Assembly (NCBI GenBank): GCA_002428995.1 | Contig: DIYJ01000014.1 | Coordinates: 70,467-134,466, forward strand | Direction: 5' to 3' | Source: Flavobacteriales bacterium UBA6057 | Lineage (GTDB): Bacteria; Bacteroidota; Bacteroidia; Flavobacteriales_G; Salibacteraceae | DNA length: 64,000 nt | Shown here: piece after piece, positions 1 to 7,916 of the stretch | Layout: every line of letters begins with the position of its first letter | Position numbering within the stretch: the stretch's first letter is position 1 | The notes under the pieces: generated by a model | Told to the model about the DNA's origin: nothing | The model's database searches: none | What the model saw: the letters and a program-made list of their open reading frames with translations, nothing else | Made by a program: the position numbers and the translations under genes

Positions 1-1
1 C

Positions 2-631
2 GACATCGCCTTTCCCATAGCAGACCTCTACCTGGCAGAGCATCTGAAGGAAGAACCTGAAACCATTCCTGCATACACCACCAAAGAATTGAGAGCTTTT
101 GAAGGCGACTACCAGGTATTCCCAGGACTGTATGTCACGCTTTTTGCCAAAGACGACACTCTCTTTTTCACTGGATACGGTGGTGAAGGCGGGCTGGCGC
201 TACCCGTGGTTGGAGATCGCTCCTTCCTCTTTCCCCATCGGCCTCATTCTTACCTTGAGTTCAACCGAAAAGATGGTTTCCTGTGGCACTTCTCTGACTT
301 TTGCTACCCCGCGCACAGAGTAGAGCTCGCTCCTCCAAGCCTCACCGCTGACGAACTGGATGAATACAGCGGTGAATACTACAGCGAGGAACTGGAAACG
401 ATCTACAGCTTCTCCGTAGTGGAAGGTGAACTGGTCGCTGCGCACGCCCTCAATTGGGACACACCCTTCCGCCCATTGGCCAAAGACACCTTCATCAGCG
501 ATAGCTGGTTTTTCAGCCGCATCGAAGCTGTGCGCAATGCAAAGGGAGAAATCACCGCCTTGAATATCTCCGGTCAAAATGCCAACGATATACGATTCGA
601 GAAACGGACTCCAAGAGACCCTGGACCCTAA
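2..631 (+). CDS. C-terminal part of a probable serine hydrolase (beta-lactamase family), partial
   Basis: The reading frame is open from base 2 to the TAA at 629-631 and has no start inside the window, so only about 209 C-terminal residues are visible. The first residues (DIAFPIADLYLAEHL) resemble the segment that ends the catalytic domain of class C beta-lactamase-like serine hydrolases in Bacteroidota. It is followed by a beta-rich tail of the kind that these enzymes often carry (a lipocalin-like or DUF3471-type C-terminal region). The catalytic SxxK and YxN motifs would lie upstream of the window and cannot be checked. The family assignment is inferred from the junction motif and general layout only. 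The next gene starts 42 bp downstream on the same strand. Confidence 0.5.
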   Translation, partial: DIAFPIADLYLAEHLKEEPETIPAYTTKELRAFEGDYQVFPGLYVTLFAKDDTLFFTGYGGEGGLALPVVGDRSFLFPHRPHSYLEFNRKDGFLWHFSDFCYPAHRVELAPPSLTADELDEYSGEYYSEELETIYSFSVVEGELVAAHALNWDTPFRPLAKDTFISDSWFFSRIEAVRNAKGEITALNISGQNANDIRFEKRTPRDPGP

Positions 632-673
632 ACAAAGCTCCAACGATCTGAATCCTGTATTTTAACCCTCACA

Positions 674-1582
674 ATGATGAAACGACTCTTACCTATCGGC
701 TTTTTGCTCGTGTTGCTGGCCTGTAGCGAGCAACCAAAGGAAACCACTCCCGCACCGGAAGAAGCGGCACCTGTGGAGGACAACGCAGAACTGAAAGCCT
801 TGCACGACAACGATCAGAAAGACCGAAAAGCGGGAGAAATAGACTGGGCGGTGGTCAACAAGCGAGACAGCGCGCGCAGGGTTCGTGTGTACGAAATGCT
901 GGATCAGGATTTGGTGAGAACAGCCAATGATTACTACCATGCGGCAATGGTTTTCCAGCATGGGCTGGACTCCGTTTCCTATGGGATGGCCGTGAAGCTG
1001 ATGCGAACGGCTGTGGAGATGGATACTTCCATGAACAAGTGGTTGCTGGCAGCGGCCATCGATCGCGACCTTTTGAGCAGAAACAAACCGCAGATCTATG
1101 GCACCCAGTATTCACGCCCCAACGGGAAGTGGGTGCTGAGCGAAATGGATACCACGCAGGTAACGGATGAAGAAAGGAAGGCCTACGGTGTGCCTGCCCT
1201 GGCCCAGCAACGAGCTCGCGTAAAGCAGATGAATCTGAAAACGCTCTACGAGCGATGGACTGAAGTGCAGTCTGTGGACGAAATCCTGGAGTTCATTCGA
1301 AAGGAACAAGCGACCGAATCGGAATACGATGTTTCAGAGGATGGTATCAACAGGTTTGGCTATCAGCTGATGGACGCGGACAACATGGATGGAGCGCTCA
1401 GCGTGCTTAAGCTAAACACCGAACTGTTCCCTGAAGGTTTCAATACCTACGACAGCTATGGAGAATGCCTCCTGAAAATGGGCCGTACAGAAGAAGCGCT
1501 GGCCGCTTATCGTAAATCGCTGGAGCTGAATCCAGACAACAGCCACGCTGCGAGGGTCATTGCAGAAAACTCGTCATCCTAG
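674..1582 (+). CDS. DUF6624-type lipoprotein with a C-terminal TPR
   Basis: This is a 302-residue predicted lipoprotein. The N-terminus has two Met, basic residues, a hydrophobic core and a lipobox (LLAC, Cys about residue 17), then an acidic linker. Residues about 40-190 have the layout of the DUF6624 family: DNDQKDRK near the start, a helical middle, then the GTQYS segment and the ERKAYGVPALAQQRARV stretch. The last 60 residues form one TPR-like unit (AYRKSLELNPDNS). A role in protein-protein contacts at the membrane is possible, but no reaction can be assigned. The ATG at 674 is the natural start because it precedes the signal peptide directly. Confidence 0.7.
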   Translation: MMKRLLPIGFLLVLLACSEQPKETTPAPEEAAPVEDNAELKALHDNDQKDRKAGEIDWAVVNKRDSARRVRVYEMLDQDLVRTANDYYHAAMVFQHGLDSVSYGMAVKLMRTAVEMDTSMNKWLLAAAIDRDLLSRNKPQIYGTQYSRPNGKWVLSEMDTTQVTDEERKAYGVPALAQQRARVKQMNLKTLYERWTEVQSVDEILEFIRKEQATESEYDVSEDGINRFGYQLMDADNMDGALSVLKLNTELFPEGFNTYDSYGECLLKMGRTEEALAAYRKSLELNPDNSHAARVIAENSSS

Positions 1583-1658
1583 TCAACCCAGCGTTTCGAT
1601 GCGCTACCCAGCATGAGTAAAGAGCGCTTCTTGCATGCGGTCTTCAAGCCAAATACGG

Positions 1659-2201
1659 ATGAATGAAAGTGTAAAGCATCTAAGAACAAAAGCGGGGCTC
1701 ACACAACGTGAGCTTGCAGAAAAGACGGGGTTATCGATTCGAACGATTCAGCGCATTGAATCGAACAACCTCGCTCCGAAGGGACACACTTTAAAGACCC
1801 TTTCCACCTTCTTCGGAGTAGAAACCAATGCCTTAGCAGGCCACAGCACAGATGTGACGGCCGTTTTAAAAACGATCAACTTGTCTGTGCTGGTTTCGAT
1901 CATTCTTCCGCTGTTCCACATTGCATTGCCTGTTCTGATCTGGAGAAGGCACAAAGCCATCCCCGCCATCAATGACGCAGGGCGACAAATCATCAGCGTT
2001 CAGATTTTCTGGTCCATCGGATACGTGCTTCTGATGATCGTCTCAGGCTTCCTTCAGGCCCTCATGCCTGACAACATTCCACTGATACTTCTGGTCATGC
2101 TGATGCTCATCATCATTAACATCGCCATTGTGTCTCGAACAGCCCAGCGCATCACTCAGGGAAACTTAGACCTCTTTCCAACAGAACTACGCCTCATGTA
2201 G
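1659..2201 (+). CDS. XRE-family HTH regulator fused to a membrane domain
   Basis: The N-terminal 60 residues are a classical Cro/CI helix-turn-helix (LRTKAGLTQRELAEKTGLS, then RTIQRIESN). The rest is hydrophobic with about four membrane segments (VLVSIILPLFHIALPVLIW, FWSIGYVLLMIVSGFL, IPLILLVMLMLIIINIAIV). This is the known Bacteroidota layout of an XRE domain tethered to the inner membrane, with an unknown signal. I prefer the ATG at 1659 over the in-frame ATG at 1635, because the domain begins immediately after it. The gene starts 76 bp after the DUF6624 lipoprotein on the same strand. It could act locally or be unlinked to its neighbours. Confidence 0.75.
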   Translation: MNESVKHLRTKAGLTQRELAEKTGLSIRTIQRIESNNLAPKGHTLKTLSTFFGVETNALAGHSTDVTAVLKTINLSVLVSIILPLFHIALPVLIWRRHKAIPAINDAGRQIISVQIFWSIGYVLLMIVSGFLQALMPDNIPLILLVMLMLIIINIAIVSRTAQRITQGNLDLFPTELRLM

Positions 2202-2340
2202 CGCTATCAGGGCGATTGGCATAAAATTGTCACCTTTCTGTCGCCTCATAAATCGGTGCTTCGCCTCAACTTCGCCATCCTAAAACTCAGACCCAGGCGA
2301 GCAACTTGTGCCTGGAACGTGCCCTGCAAAACACCATCGT

Positions 2341-2754
2341 ATGCGCTCACTTCACACCAAATCACTGCTTCGATTTATTGTTCTCTTCCTCTCGATGCCC
2401 CTTATAAATTCAGTGCTCTTTGGCATTGGAACCCTCGTCCACACCATGGACAGAACCTATATTTCTCCTGAACAGTTTTCAGACTATCAGCAGTCCACCA
2501 TTCTCATGTTGAGCTTTTCAGCATTGGCAGTGTTGGTCATCGAATTGCTCTTCGCCTACTCGAAAATTGAAAGCCGAACAGCAAGTGTTGGATACCTCGC
2601 CATGGTTATCATCCTAATAGCCCTGACCTTCGGTCAATTTTCGTTTCGCCCGCTGGAACATGGATTGACGTGTGGGTCGATGCTCCTCGTGATCCCCTTT
2701 CGCCTGATGCTAACGCAAGCTTTCCCGTCCCTTTTTGAACGGCTCAGTACGTAG
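2341..2754 (+). CDS. Small integral membrane protein of unknown function
   Basis: A 137-residue protein with about four hydrophobic segments (FIVLFLSMPLINSVLFGIG, ILMLSFSALAVLVIELLFA, YLAMVIILIALTFG, MLLVIPFRLMLT). I recognise no family. The frame is open further upstream, but the ATG at 2341 (MRSLHTKSLLRF) gives a positive-inside N-terminus and is the likeliest start. It follows the XRE membrane regulator by 139 bp on the same strand. Coding status rests on the coherent membrane-segment pattern only. Confidence 0.5.
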   Translation: MRSLHTKSLLRFIVLFLSMPLINSVLFGIGTLVHTMDRTYISPEQFSDYQQSTILMLSFSALAVLVIELLFAYSKIESRTASVGYLAMVIILIALTFGQFSFRPLEHGLTCGSMLLVIPFRLMLTQAFPSLFERLST

Positions 2755-2875
2755 AGCAACACCAAGCAGCACCTCGTTTCCAAATCGAAATCACAGGCAC
2801 TGCTAGTGATTCCTTTTTCGCACTCTTTCAGGGAAAACAAGCTGTCGATAGCGCTGCAGATTATTACCGATTGAG

Positions 2876-2887
2876 CGTTCGCGAACG
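2876..2887. promoter_or_regulatory. 12-bp perfect palindrome upstream of the MATE exporter
   Basis: CGTTCGCGAACG is a perfect 12-bp palindrome centred about 37 bp before the exporter start codon. Drug exporters are often controlled by dimeric repressors (TetR or MarR types) that bind such sites. No repressor gene lies next to it, so operator function is inference. Confidence 0.25.
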
Positions 2888-2918
2888 AACCCAATCTAAG
2901 TAACATTGTAGCATCGCT

Positions 2919-4271
2919 ATGAGTGACAAAAAGGATCTGACGCAGGGAAGTGTTCCCAAAAAGCTGGTTCAGCTTGCCTTGCCGATGATGTTGGGCATCA
3001 TGAGCATGGTGGCCTTCAACCTGATCGACACCTTTTATGTAGGCCAGTTGGGAAAGAGAGAATTGGCGGCACTCAGCTTCACCTTCCCCGTGATCATGGT
3101 CATTTTCAGCTTCATTCAGGGCTTGGGCATTGGTGCCACGGCTTTGATTGCCAAATCGATTGGTCAAAAGAACCGCGATAAAGCCGCCCGCGAAACCACA
3201 GACAGTGTAGCGTTGACCCTTTTGATTACTGGATTCTTTGTCATCATAGGTCTGTTTACACTCGAGCCTACGTTCCAACTCTTAGGGGCTGATGACGACA
3301 CCGCTCCGCTGGTGCAGGAATACATGCGCATCTGGTATTTCGCCTTGTTTTTTGTGTCGGTGCCCTTTGTGGGCAACAGTGCTATCAGGGCTACGGGAGA
3401 TGCACGCACTCCGGCCTTCATCATGCTGTTTGCGGTGATTGTCAACGCCATCCTTGACCCCATTCTCATTTTCGGTTACCTGGGCGCTCCGGCACTTGGG
3501 CTTCAAGGTGCGGCCATTGCTACGGCCATATCGAGGGGAATGACCATGATCCTGTCCTTTTACATTCTCATCAAGCGGGAGAAGCTCGTCACCTTTATCA
3601 CTCCCTCCCGAGAGGTGCTAGCGGGCTGTTGGAAGAGCATTTTGTACATCGCGCTTCCTTCCGGGTTGGCGCGGCTGGTAGTTCCCATCGCTACCGCCAT
3701 CATCACGGGAATATTGGCCAGCTACGGAGATTATGCGGTAGCCGCATTTGGTGTAGGAAGCCGCATCGAGTTTTTGGCCTCCAGCATTTTGTTTGCGTTG
3801 GCCGCCTCCATCGGGCCGTTCGTGGGTCAGAACTTTGGAAGCGGAAACCTGGACCGTGTGAAAGAAGCGCTCCGTGTGAGCATACGGTTCGCCATCGCCT
3901 GGGGGCTTTTTACCTGGGTGGTACTCGCGCTGTTTGCCCAGCCTATTGCCTCCGTATTCAATGACAATGCAGATGTCATCGAAACCGTGCAATGGTACCT
4001 GTGGATCGTTCCCGCAGGTTTTGGCTTGCAAGGTGTATTAAGCGTGATCAACAGCCATCTCAATACCATTGGCAAACCGCTGCAAGCGTCCATGATCATT
4101 GTGATTCAGATGCTGGTACTTGGAATTCCCGCCATCTTCATCGGAAAAGAATGGGCAGGCATCCAGGGCATTTTCGCGGCACTCGCTATCACCTATGTGC
4201 TGGGAGGCGCCATTTCGCTGGGCGCCAATCAACAGATGATGAAAAAGCTAAAGGCGTCTACACCCGAGTAA
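2919..4271 (+). CDS. MATE-family efflux transporter
   Basis: This 450-residue inner-membrane protein has the size and 12-helix pattern of multidrug and toxin extrusion transporters, which export cationic or aromatic compounds in exchange for Na+ or H+. The N-terminal half starts with a typical segment (KLVQLALPMMLGIMSM, then FNLIDTFYVGQLG). The matching region of the second half begins near residue 245 (LPSGLARLVVPIATAIITGI), as expected for the two MatE repeats. The ATG at 2919 fits the family N-terminus. It converges with the CPBP protease gene; the junction holds a small dispersed repeat (4279-4318). Substrate unknown. Confidence 0.9.
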   Translation: MSDKKDLTQGSVPKKLVQLALPMMLGIMSMVAFNLIDTFYVGQLGKRELAALSFTFPVIMVIFSFIQGLGIGATALIAKSIGQKNRDKAARETTDSVALTLLITGFFVIIGLFTLEPTFQLLGADDDTAPLVQEYMRIWYFALFFVSVPFVGNSAIRATGDARTPAFIMLFAVIVNAILDPILIFGYLGAPALGLQGAAIATAISRGMTMILSFYILIKREKLVTFITPSREVLAGCWKSILYIALPSGLARLVVPIATAIITGILASYGDYAVAAFGVGSRIEFLASSILFALAASIGPFVGQNFGSGNLDRVKEALRVSIRFAIAWGLFTWVVLALFAQPIASVFNDNADVIETVQWYLWIVPAGFGLQGVLSVINSHLNTIGKPLQASMIIVIQMLVLGIPAIFIGKEWAGIQGIFAALAITYVLGGAISLGANQQMMKKLKASTPE

Positions 4272-4278
4272 TCAGGAC

Positions 4279-4318
4279 CCATCATCTGATGATCTAATTA
4301 TCCAATGATCTGATCATC
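4279..4318 (+). repeat. Short dispersed intergenic repeat, copy 1
   Basis: This 40-bp stretch sits in the convergent junction between the MATE and CPBP genes. It contains an internal inverted repeat (GATGATC at 4288-4294, GATCATC at 4312-4318). Its sequence matches the reverse complement of 22701-22737 at roughly 80% by eye, and that copy lies at another convergent junction. It may act as a bidirectional terminator or be a small mobile-derived repeat. Confidence 0.5.
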
Positions 4319-5075
4319 ACCCCATCAAAGGTTCCGCCAACAACATCACCACGTGTGCCAGCATGTGCGCAATCATCGCGCTCTCCAGCCCTTTCTTCCA
4401 GTAGAGCCAGCCAAAGGCAATTCCACCGATGGAGTTACCGATGAGGATGTACGTCAGCAATCCGAGCGAAGGGTCTCCCACAGCCTGATAAGCCACCGGG
4501 AAGTGACCCGCAGCAAACACCAATGCAGAAACCAGGATGCTAATCCAGAAAACACTGGGTTTCACACCGCCCAAAATCATGGAGAGCAGCCATGCAATGA
4601 AGCTCATCAAACCGAAGCGCATCAGCAGCTCCTCGGTAATTCCCCCATACAGCAGCCGGGCGGCCACCGAGGGCTGCAGCGACTCTCCAAGTTCAATGAA
4701 CTCAGCCGGCAGGATGGGATGAAACACAAGGCCGGTCAGACTGAGCAACACCCCGGCCACGACTCCACCCAGCACACCATACTTCAGGAGGTCCATGAAG
4801 TCAAGGTCTCCCTGATCGAGGCCCACCGCTTTTTCTACAAGCGGCACCCTCAGTCCAACGCGATGATGGAAAAAAGCACCCAGGAATACGGCTAATATCA
4901 ATAGAACAGAAGGGTTAATCAGCAGGAGCAGTTTAATCTGCCCATCGGAAAATTGATCCCTCAGAAGTGCCTCCATTTCAGGCGGCAGCGGAAGGTCCAT
5001 GGTAAGCGTGGACGCAACGCCAATAAACCCGAGGAAGATCAGAATGACCGCAAGGGCCAGCCTTTGCTTATTCAT
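4317..5075 (-). CDS. CPBP-family intramembrane metalloprotease
   Basis: A 252-residue multipass membrane protein of the CPBP (Abi, CAAX-protease-like) family. The signature EExxxR motif is present (E148, E149, R153 in TEELLMRFG). A second conserved His lies in FAAGHFPVA and a third in the last membrane segments (MIAHMLAHVVM), as expected for the metal-binding active site. Bacterial members have varied or unknown substrates. The ATG at 5075 gives a proper membrane N-terminus. Its 3' end meets the MATE gene; upstream lies a small inverted-repeat region (5101-5173) and then another minus-strand gene. Confidence 0.85.
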   Translation of the reverse strand: MNKQRLALAVILIFLGFIGVASTLTMDLPLPPEMEALLRDQFSDGQIKLLLLINPSVLLILAVFLGAFFHHRVGLRVPLVEKAVGLDQGDLDFMDLLKYGVLGGVVAGVLLSLTGLVFHPILPAEFIELGESLQPSVAARLLYGGITEELLMRFGLMSFIAWLLSMILGGVKPSVFWISILVSALVFAAGHFPVAYQAVGDPSLGLLTYILIGNSIGGIAFGWLYWKKGLESAMIAHMLAHVVMLLAEPLMG

Positions 5076-5100
5076 TGTTCAGGTGTTGAGATGGTTGAAT

Positions 5101-5173
5101 TTAGGCTATGAAAGGTAGGGCTTTCTGCTGATCGGATTCCTCACCTGATTCAACAAATATTCGATCAGCCTAA
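5101..5173. repeat. Nested inverted repeats between two minus-strand genes
   Basis: Two perfect inverted pairs overlap here: TTAGGCT (5101-5107) with AGCCTAA (5167-5173), and GCTGATCG (5127-5134) with CGATCAGC (5162-5169). They share bases 5167-5169, so the two stems exclude each other in part. No long T-run follows. It could be a terminator or processing site between the gene ending at 5178 and the CPBP gene. Confidence 0.35.
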
Positions 5174-5177
5174 CCCA

Positions 5178-5723
5178 TCAGCAGCCCCAACTTTGGAGGG
5201 TCAAAACGCCCGCCTGTTGCTTGAGCATGAGGGGAATTTCCTCGAAGGTGCACCGCGGCTCGATGGTGAATGAAATCTTCCCTCCGGCATCGAAGTCTTG
5301 ATTGCCATACACGCGGAACACTCGTGAGTAAGTAGTGCGCTCCCTGATCCAGTCTCCAGGTTCCTGATCTTTCAGGCCCCACAGCTGCTGCGAGTTTGGA
5401 GTCTCTTCCAAATCACTGCTCCAGGACACGTTTGGATTCCGGCTGAGGTCCATTTTAAAGGCTCCGGTGTAGTTCTTATCCGACATGGGCGAAGCTGTGT
5501 AGCCATCTTCCTTGAAATCGATGACGGCCACCAGATCATACACGTTGTCTTCCACTCGCTCCAGGCTGATCTCGAGGGAATACAAGTCGTCATTGACGGT
5601 GAATTTACTCTGTGTTGTGCGCTCCGAATCGGCAGGTGATACATCGCTGAGAAAGGAATGGCCGATGAAAGCCATCACCAGAAGAATGGGTTTGAATGAA
5701 AAAAGGTGACCGTAAGCAATCAT
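5178..5723 (-). CDS. Secreted protein of unknown function
   Basis: This is a 181-residue protein with an N-terminal hydrophobic segment (ILLVMAFIGHSFL) that looks like a signal peptide. The rest is beta-rich: segments such as LYSLEISLERVEDNVYDLVA and a tail with paired Cys. I recognise no family. The ATG at 5723 is the only good start before the hydrophobic segment. It is divergent from the winged-helix regulator that starts at 5869, so the two may share a control region. Confidence 0.55.
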   Translation of the reverse strand: MIAYGHLFSFKPILLVMAFIGHSFLSDVSPADSERTTQSKFTVNDDLYSLEISLERVEDNVYDLVAVIDFKEDGYTASPMSDKNYTGAFKMDLSRNPNVSWSSDLEETPNSQQLWGLKDQEPGDWIRERTTYSRVFRVYGNQDFDAGGKISFTIEPRCTFEEIPLMLKQQAGVLTLQSWGC

Positions 5724-5856
5724 GATTTTATGTTTTTAAGTTTCACGTTGGTTTGATTCAGGATGAATCTAGAAGCACCCACAGAATCAATGAGTTAACC
5801 GAATGTAAATCAGTGTAAAATGAAGTGAAGGGCCGACAAAACCAGGGTATCAGGCG

Positions 5857-5864
5857 TAGATTTG
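5857..5864 (+). promoter_or_regulatory. Bacteroidota -7 promoter element just before a start codon
   Basis: TAGATTTG matches the -7 consensus TAnnTTTG. It ends 4 bp before the ATG at 5869, which would give a leaderless or nearly leaderless mRNA. No convincing -33 TTTG is seen at the usual distance. Confidence 0.4.
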
Positions 5865-5868
5865 CAGC

Positions 5869-6732
5869 ATGCTAATCCGGTACGTGCTTGCATTCATTTG
5901 TCTCCTGTTCCTGCCACAGGCAGTGTTCGCCAATGATCAAACGAACACAAGGAGTGAGCAAAAGCACATGGAGGTGACCATGCGGATGATTGGCCACAAA
6001 GTGCTTCAAGTCTCTGGCGATTCACAGTCCTTGGTGATGCCTGTCAAAAAAGCGGAAGACACTTATCGGATTGCATTTCAATCAGACTTTGCCTTCAGCC
6101 CTGATGCCGTAAGCAGGGAGATTGACAGCATCATGCTCGTTTCGCAGGCGAGCAATCATTACACGGTCGAATTCATCCAATGTGAAAGCGATGAAGTAGT
6201 CTATGGCTACGAAGCGAATGACTCCTCAGGGCTTAACGCGTGCAGAGGCCGGAGCTATCCGATGGGTTGTTACGAGCTGCTGATCACTCCTCTGGACCGT
6301 GGAAGCGAAGGTTTGAGCGAAGCCAGTAATTCGATTTCCAGTGGAGTAGTTTTAGGAGGCATCGCAGCCCTACTGCTGGCGGCCTTCGGTGGGTTCTTCA
6401 TCGCGCGCAGAGCGGCTGCAAAAGGCGACCCTTTCATCACACGCATCGGTCAATTTGTGTTTGACAGGCGCAACATGGAGCTCCGGTTGGATGATACACG
6501 CATAGAACTCACCAGCAAGGAGTCGGATTTGCTGCATCTGCTGCGCGCCTCCGCGAATGATACCGTTGAACGAGAAGATATTCTAAAGGCCGTTTGGCAA
6601 GACGATGGCGACTACGTAGGCCGCACACTGGATGTGTTTGTCTCGAAACTCCGCAAGAAGTTGGAGCCGGACGAAAGTGTGAGGATCATCAATATCCGCG
6701 GTGTGGGATATAAGCTGGTCTTGAACGACTAG
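5869..6732 (+). CDS. Membrane-anchored winged-helix transcription regulator, reversed ToxR topology
   Basis: A 287-residue protein. Residues 1-21 look like a signal peptide, residues 22-158 would be periplasmic and contain three Cys (105, 124, 134), and residues 159-178 are one membrane helix (GVVLGGIAALLLAAFGGFFI). Residues about 190-287 are an OmpR/PhoB-type winged-helix domain (TSKESDLLHLL, RTLDVFVSKLRKKL, IRGVGYKL). The DNA-binding domain is therefore C-terminal and cytoplasmic, the reverse of ToxR/CadC, with no receiver domain. It presumably senses an envelope signal directly and controls transcription from the membrane. If the upstream TAGATTTG is its promoter, the mRNA is nearly leaderless. 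Confidence 0.8.
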   Translation: MLIRYVLAFICLLFLPQAVFANDQTNTRSEQKHMEVTMRMIGHKVLQVSGDSQSLVMPVKKAEDTYRIAFQSDFAFSPDAVSREIDSIMLVSQASNHYTVEFIQCESDEVVYGYEANDSSGLNACRGRSYPMGCYELLITPLDRGSEGLSEASNSISSGVVLGGIAALLLAAFGGFFIARRAAAKGDPFITRIGQFVFDRRNMELRLDDTRIELTSKESDLLHLLRASANDTVEREDILKAVWQDDGDYVGRTLDVFVSKLRKKLEPDESVRIINIRGVGYKLVLND

Positions 6733-6863
6733 AGCACCCTCCTTGCAGGCCTTCGCCCTCTGCTGACTGAGATACCCAAACACCCTGAGCTGAATACCCG
6801 ATTGTACGTAGATCCACCGATTCGCGGTGCAGGAACTTTGCCCCGAATCAACACGTCAATCCA

Positions 6864-7856
6864 ATGAACAAGTGGGTAACAATCGCTCTGGTGGCAACCG
6901 TTTGCATGCTTCAACCTAGTGCATTTGCACAGGATAGCATGGCAGAAATCACAGAAATGCTGAGCGATGAAAAAGGCTATCAAAAGCTGAAGAAGTCTGG
7001 CATTGTCCAGCATCTGACCAACGCTGTGAAATATCCTTCGGGATACAACAAGATGCTGCAAAAGCCTTTCAAGGCGGAGCGCATCGGCATCCTCTGCCTT
7101 ACGATACAGGAGGGCACGAAGGAATCTTCTGTAGCAAGGGAAGTGCTGAAGGAGCTTTCAACCACCGTGACACCAGCGCTGGAAGCCGCACTGAAAGAGG
7201 CGGGCAAAGCGCAGGGCGTGGAAATTCTGACTCCGAAAGAATATTTGAAAACAGAAGCCGATCAGGCGGCCTACGATCGGCTGGACATTCCCGGAAACTC
7301 TGGAAACTCCTATGCAGTAGCTGCACCGGGTTATCGCCCCATTGTTTGGTTTGGCGGCACCAACACCACGTTCGGAGGATTGAAAAAGGAGGACTACAAG
7401 GCGTTGGGGAATCTGCTTCTGGCTTGCGATCTGGATGCCTTCATCGTGGTATCCGTGAACACGGTCTACGGCAAGCTTCAGAAGAAGGGAAAGAAAGACG
7501 TACGCAACGACATCAACAAAGCGCTGCGCTTCCACAGCTTCACCAGCAATACGATTTGGCGAAACCAAACACCTCAGAACCCCAATGTGAAGTATCCGAA
7601 GATCCTCGGTGGTTTTGTGGGATCCTTTCTAGGGCCGTGGAGCGTTCTCACCCGCGGTGGGCTTACCATTCAGGAATACTTCCGGGGCAAGGTGAATCAA
7701 AAAGAATCCACCTACCGCAACCTGGTGAGAGACATTCATTTGGTAGAGGATTATTCAGACGACCTGAACACGATGCTCACAAGTTTTGCCACGTACATGA
7801 TCGCCACCAACAAAGAGGCTGTGGCGGAGATGAACCGAAAGAACAAGCTGGAATAA
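6864..7856 (+). CDS. Secreted protein of unknown function, 330 residues
   Basis: A clear signal peptide (MNKWVTIALVATVCMLQPSAFA, cut probably after AFA) begins the protein. The mature part shows alternating helices and strands (ERIGILCLTIQEGTKES, CDLDAFIVVSVNTVYGKL), suggesting a globular alpha/beta fold. I recognise no family and see no T9SS sorting domain, so a periplasmic location is more likely. The ATG at 6864 fits the signal peptide. It follows the winged-helix regulator by 131 bp on the same strand; regulation by that protein is possible but unproven. Confidence 0.65.
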   Translation: MNKWVTIALVATVCMLQPSAFAQDSMAEITEMLSDEKGYQKLKKSGIVQHLTNAVKYPSGYNKMLQKPFKAERIGILCLTIQEGTKESSVAREVLKELSTTVTPALEAALKEAGKAQGVEILTPKEYLKTEADQAAYDRLDIPGNSGNSYAVAAPGYRPIVWFGGTNTTFGGLKKEDYKALGNLLLACDLDAFIVVSVNTVYGKLQKKGKKDVRNDINKALRFHSFTSNTIWRNQTPQNPNVKYPKILGGFVGSFLGPWSVLTRGGLTIQEYFRGKVNQKESTYRNLVRDIHLVEDYSDDLNTMLTSFATYMIATNKEAVAEMNRKNKLE

Positions 7857-7916
7857 CCAGCAGAGGATTTCAGGCGCTTGGCCAACACCTCAGAGCGCAC
7901 TAGCTTCGAAGCCTGA

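Noticed and set aside
2755..2918. Possible small gene between the small membrane protein and the MATE gene
   Set aside because: No frame with a sensible start or composition; only the palindrome at 2876 stands out.
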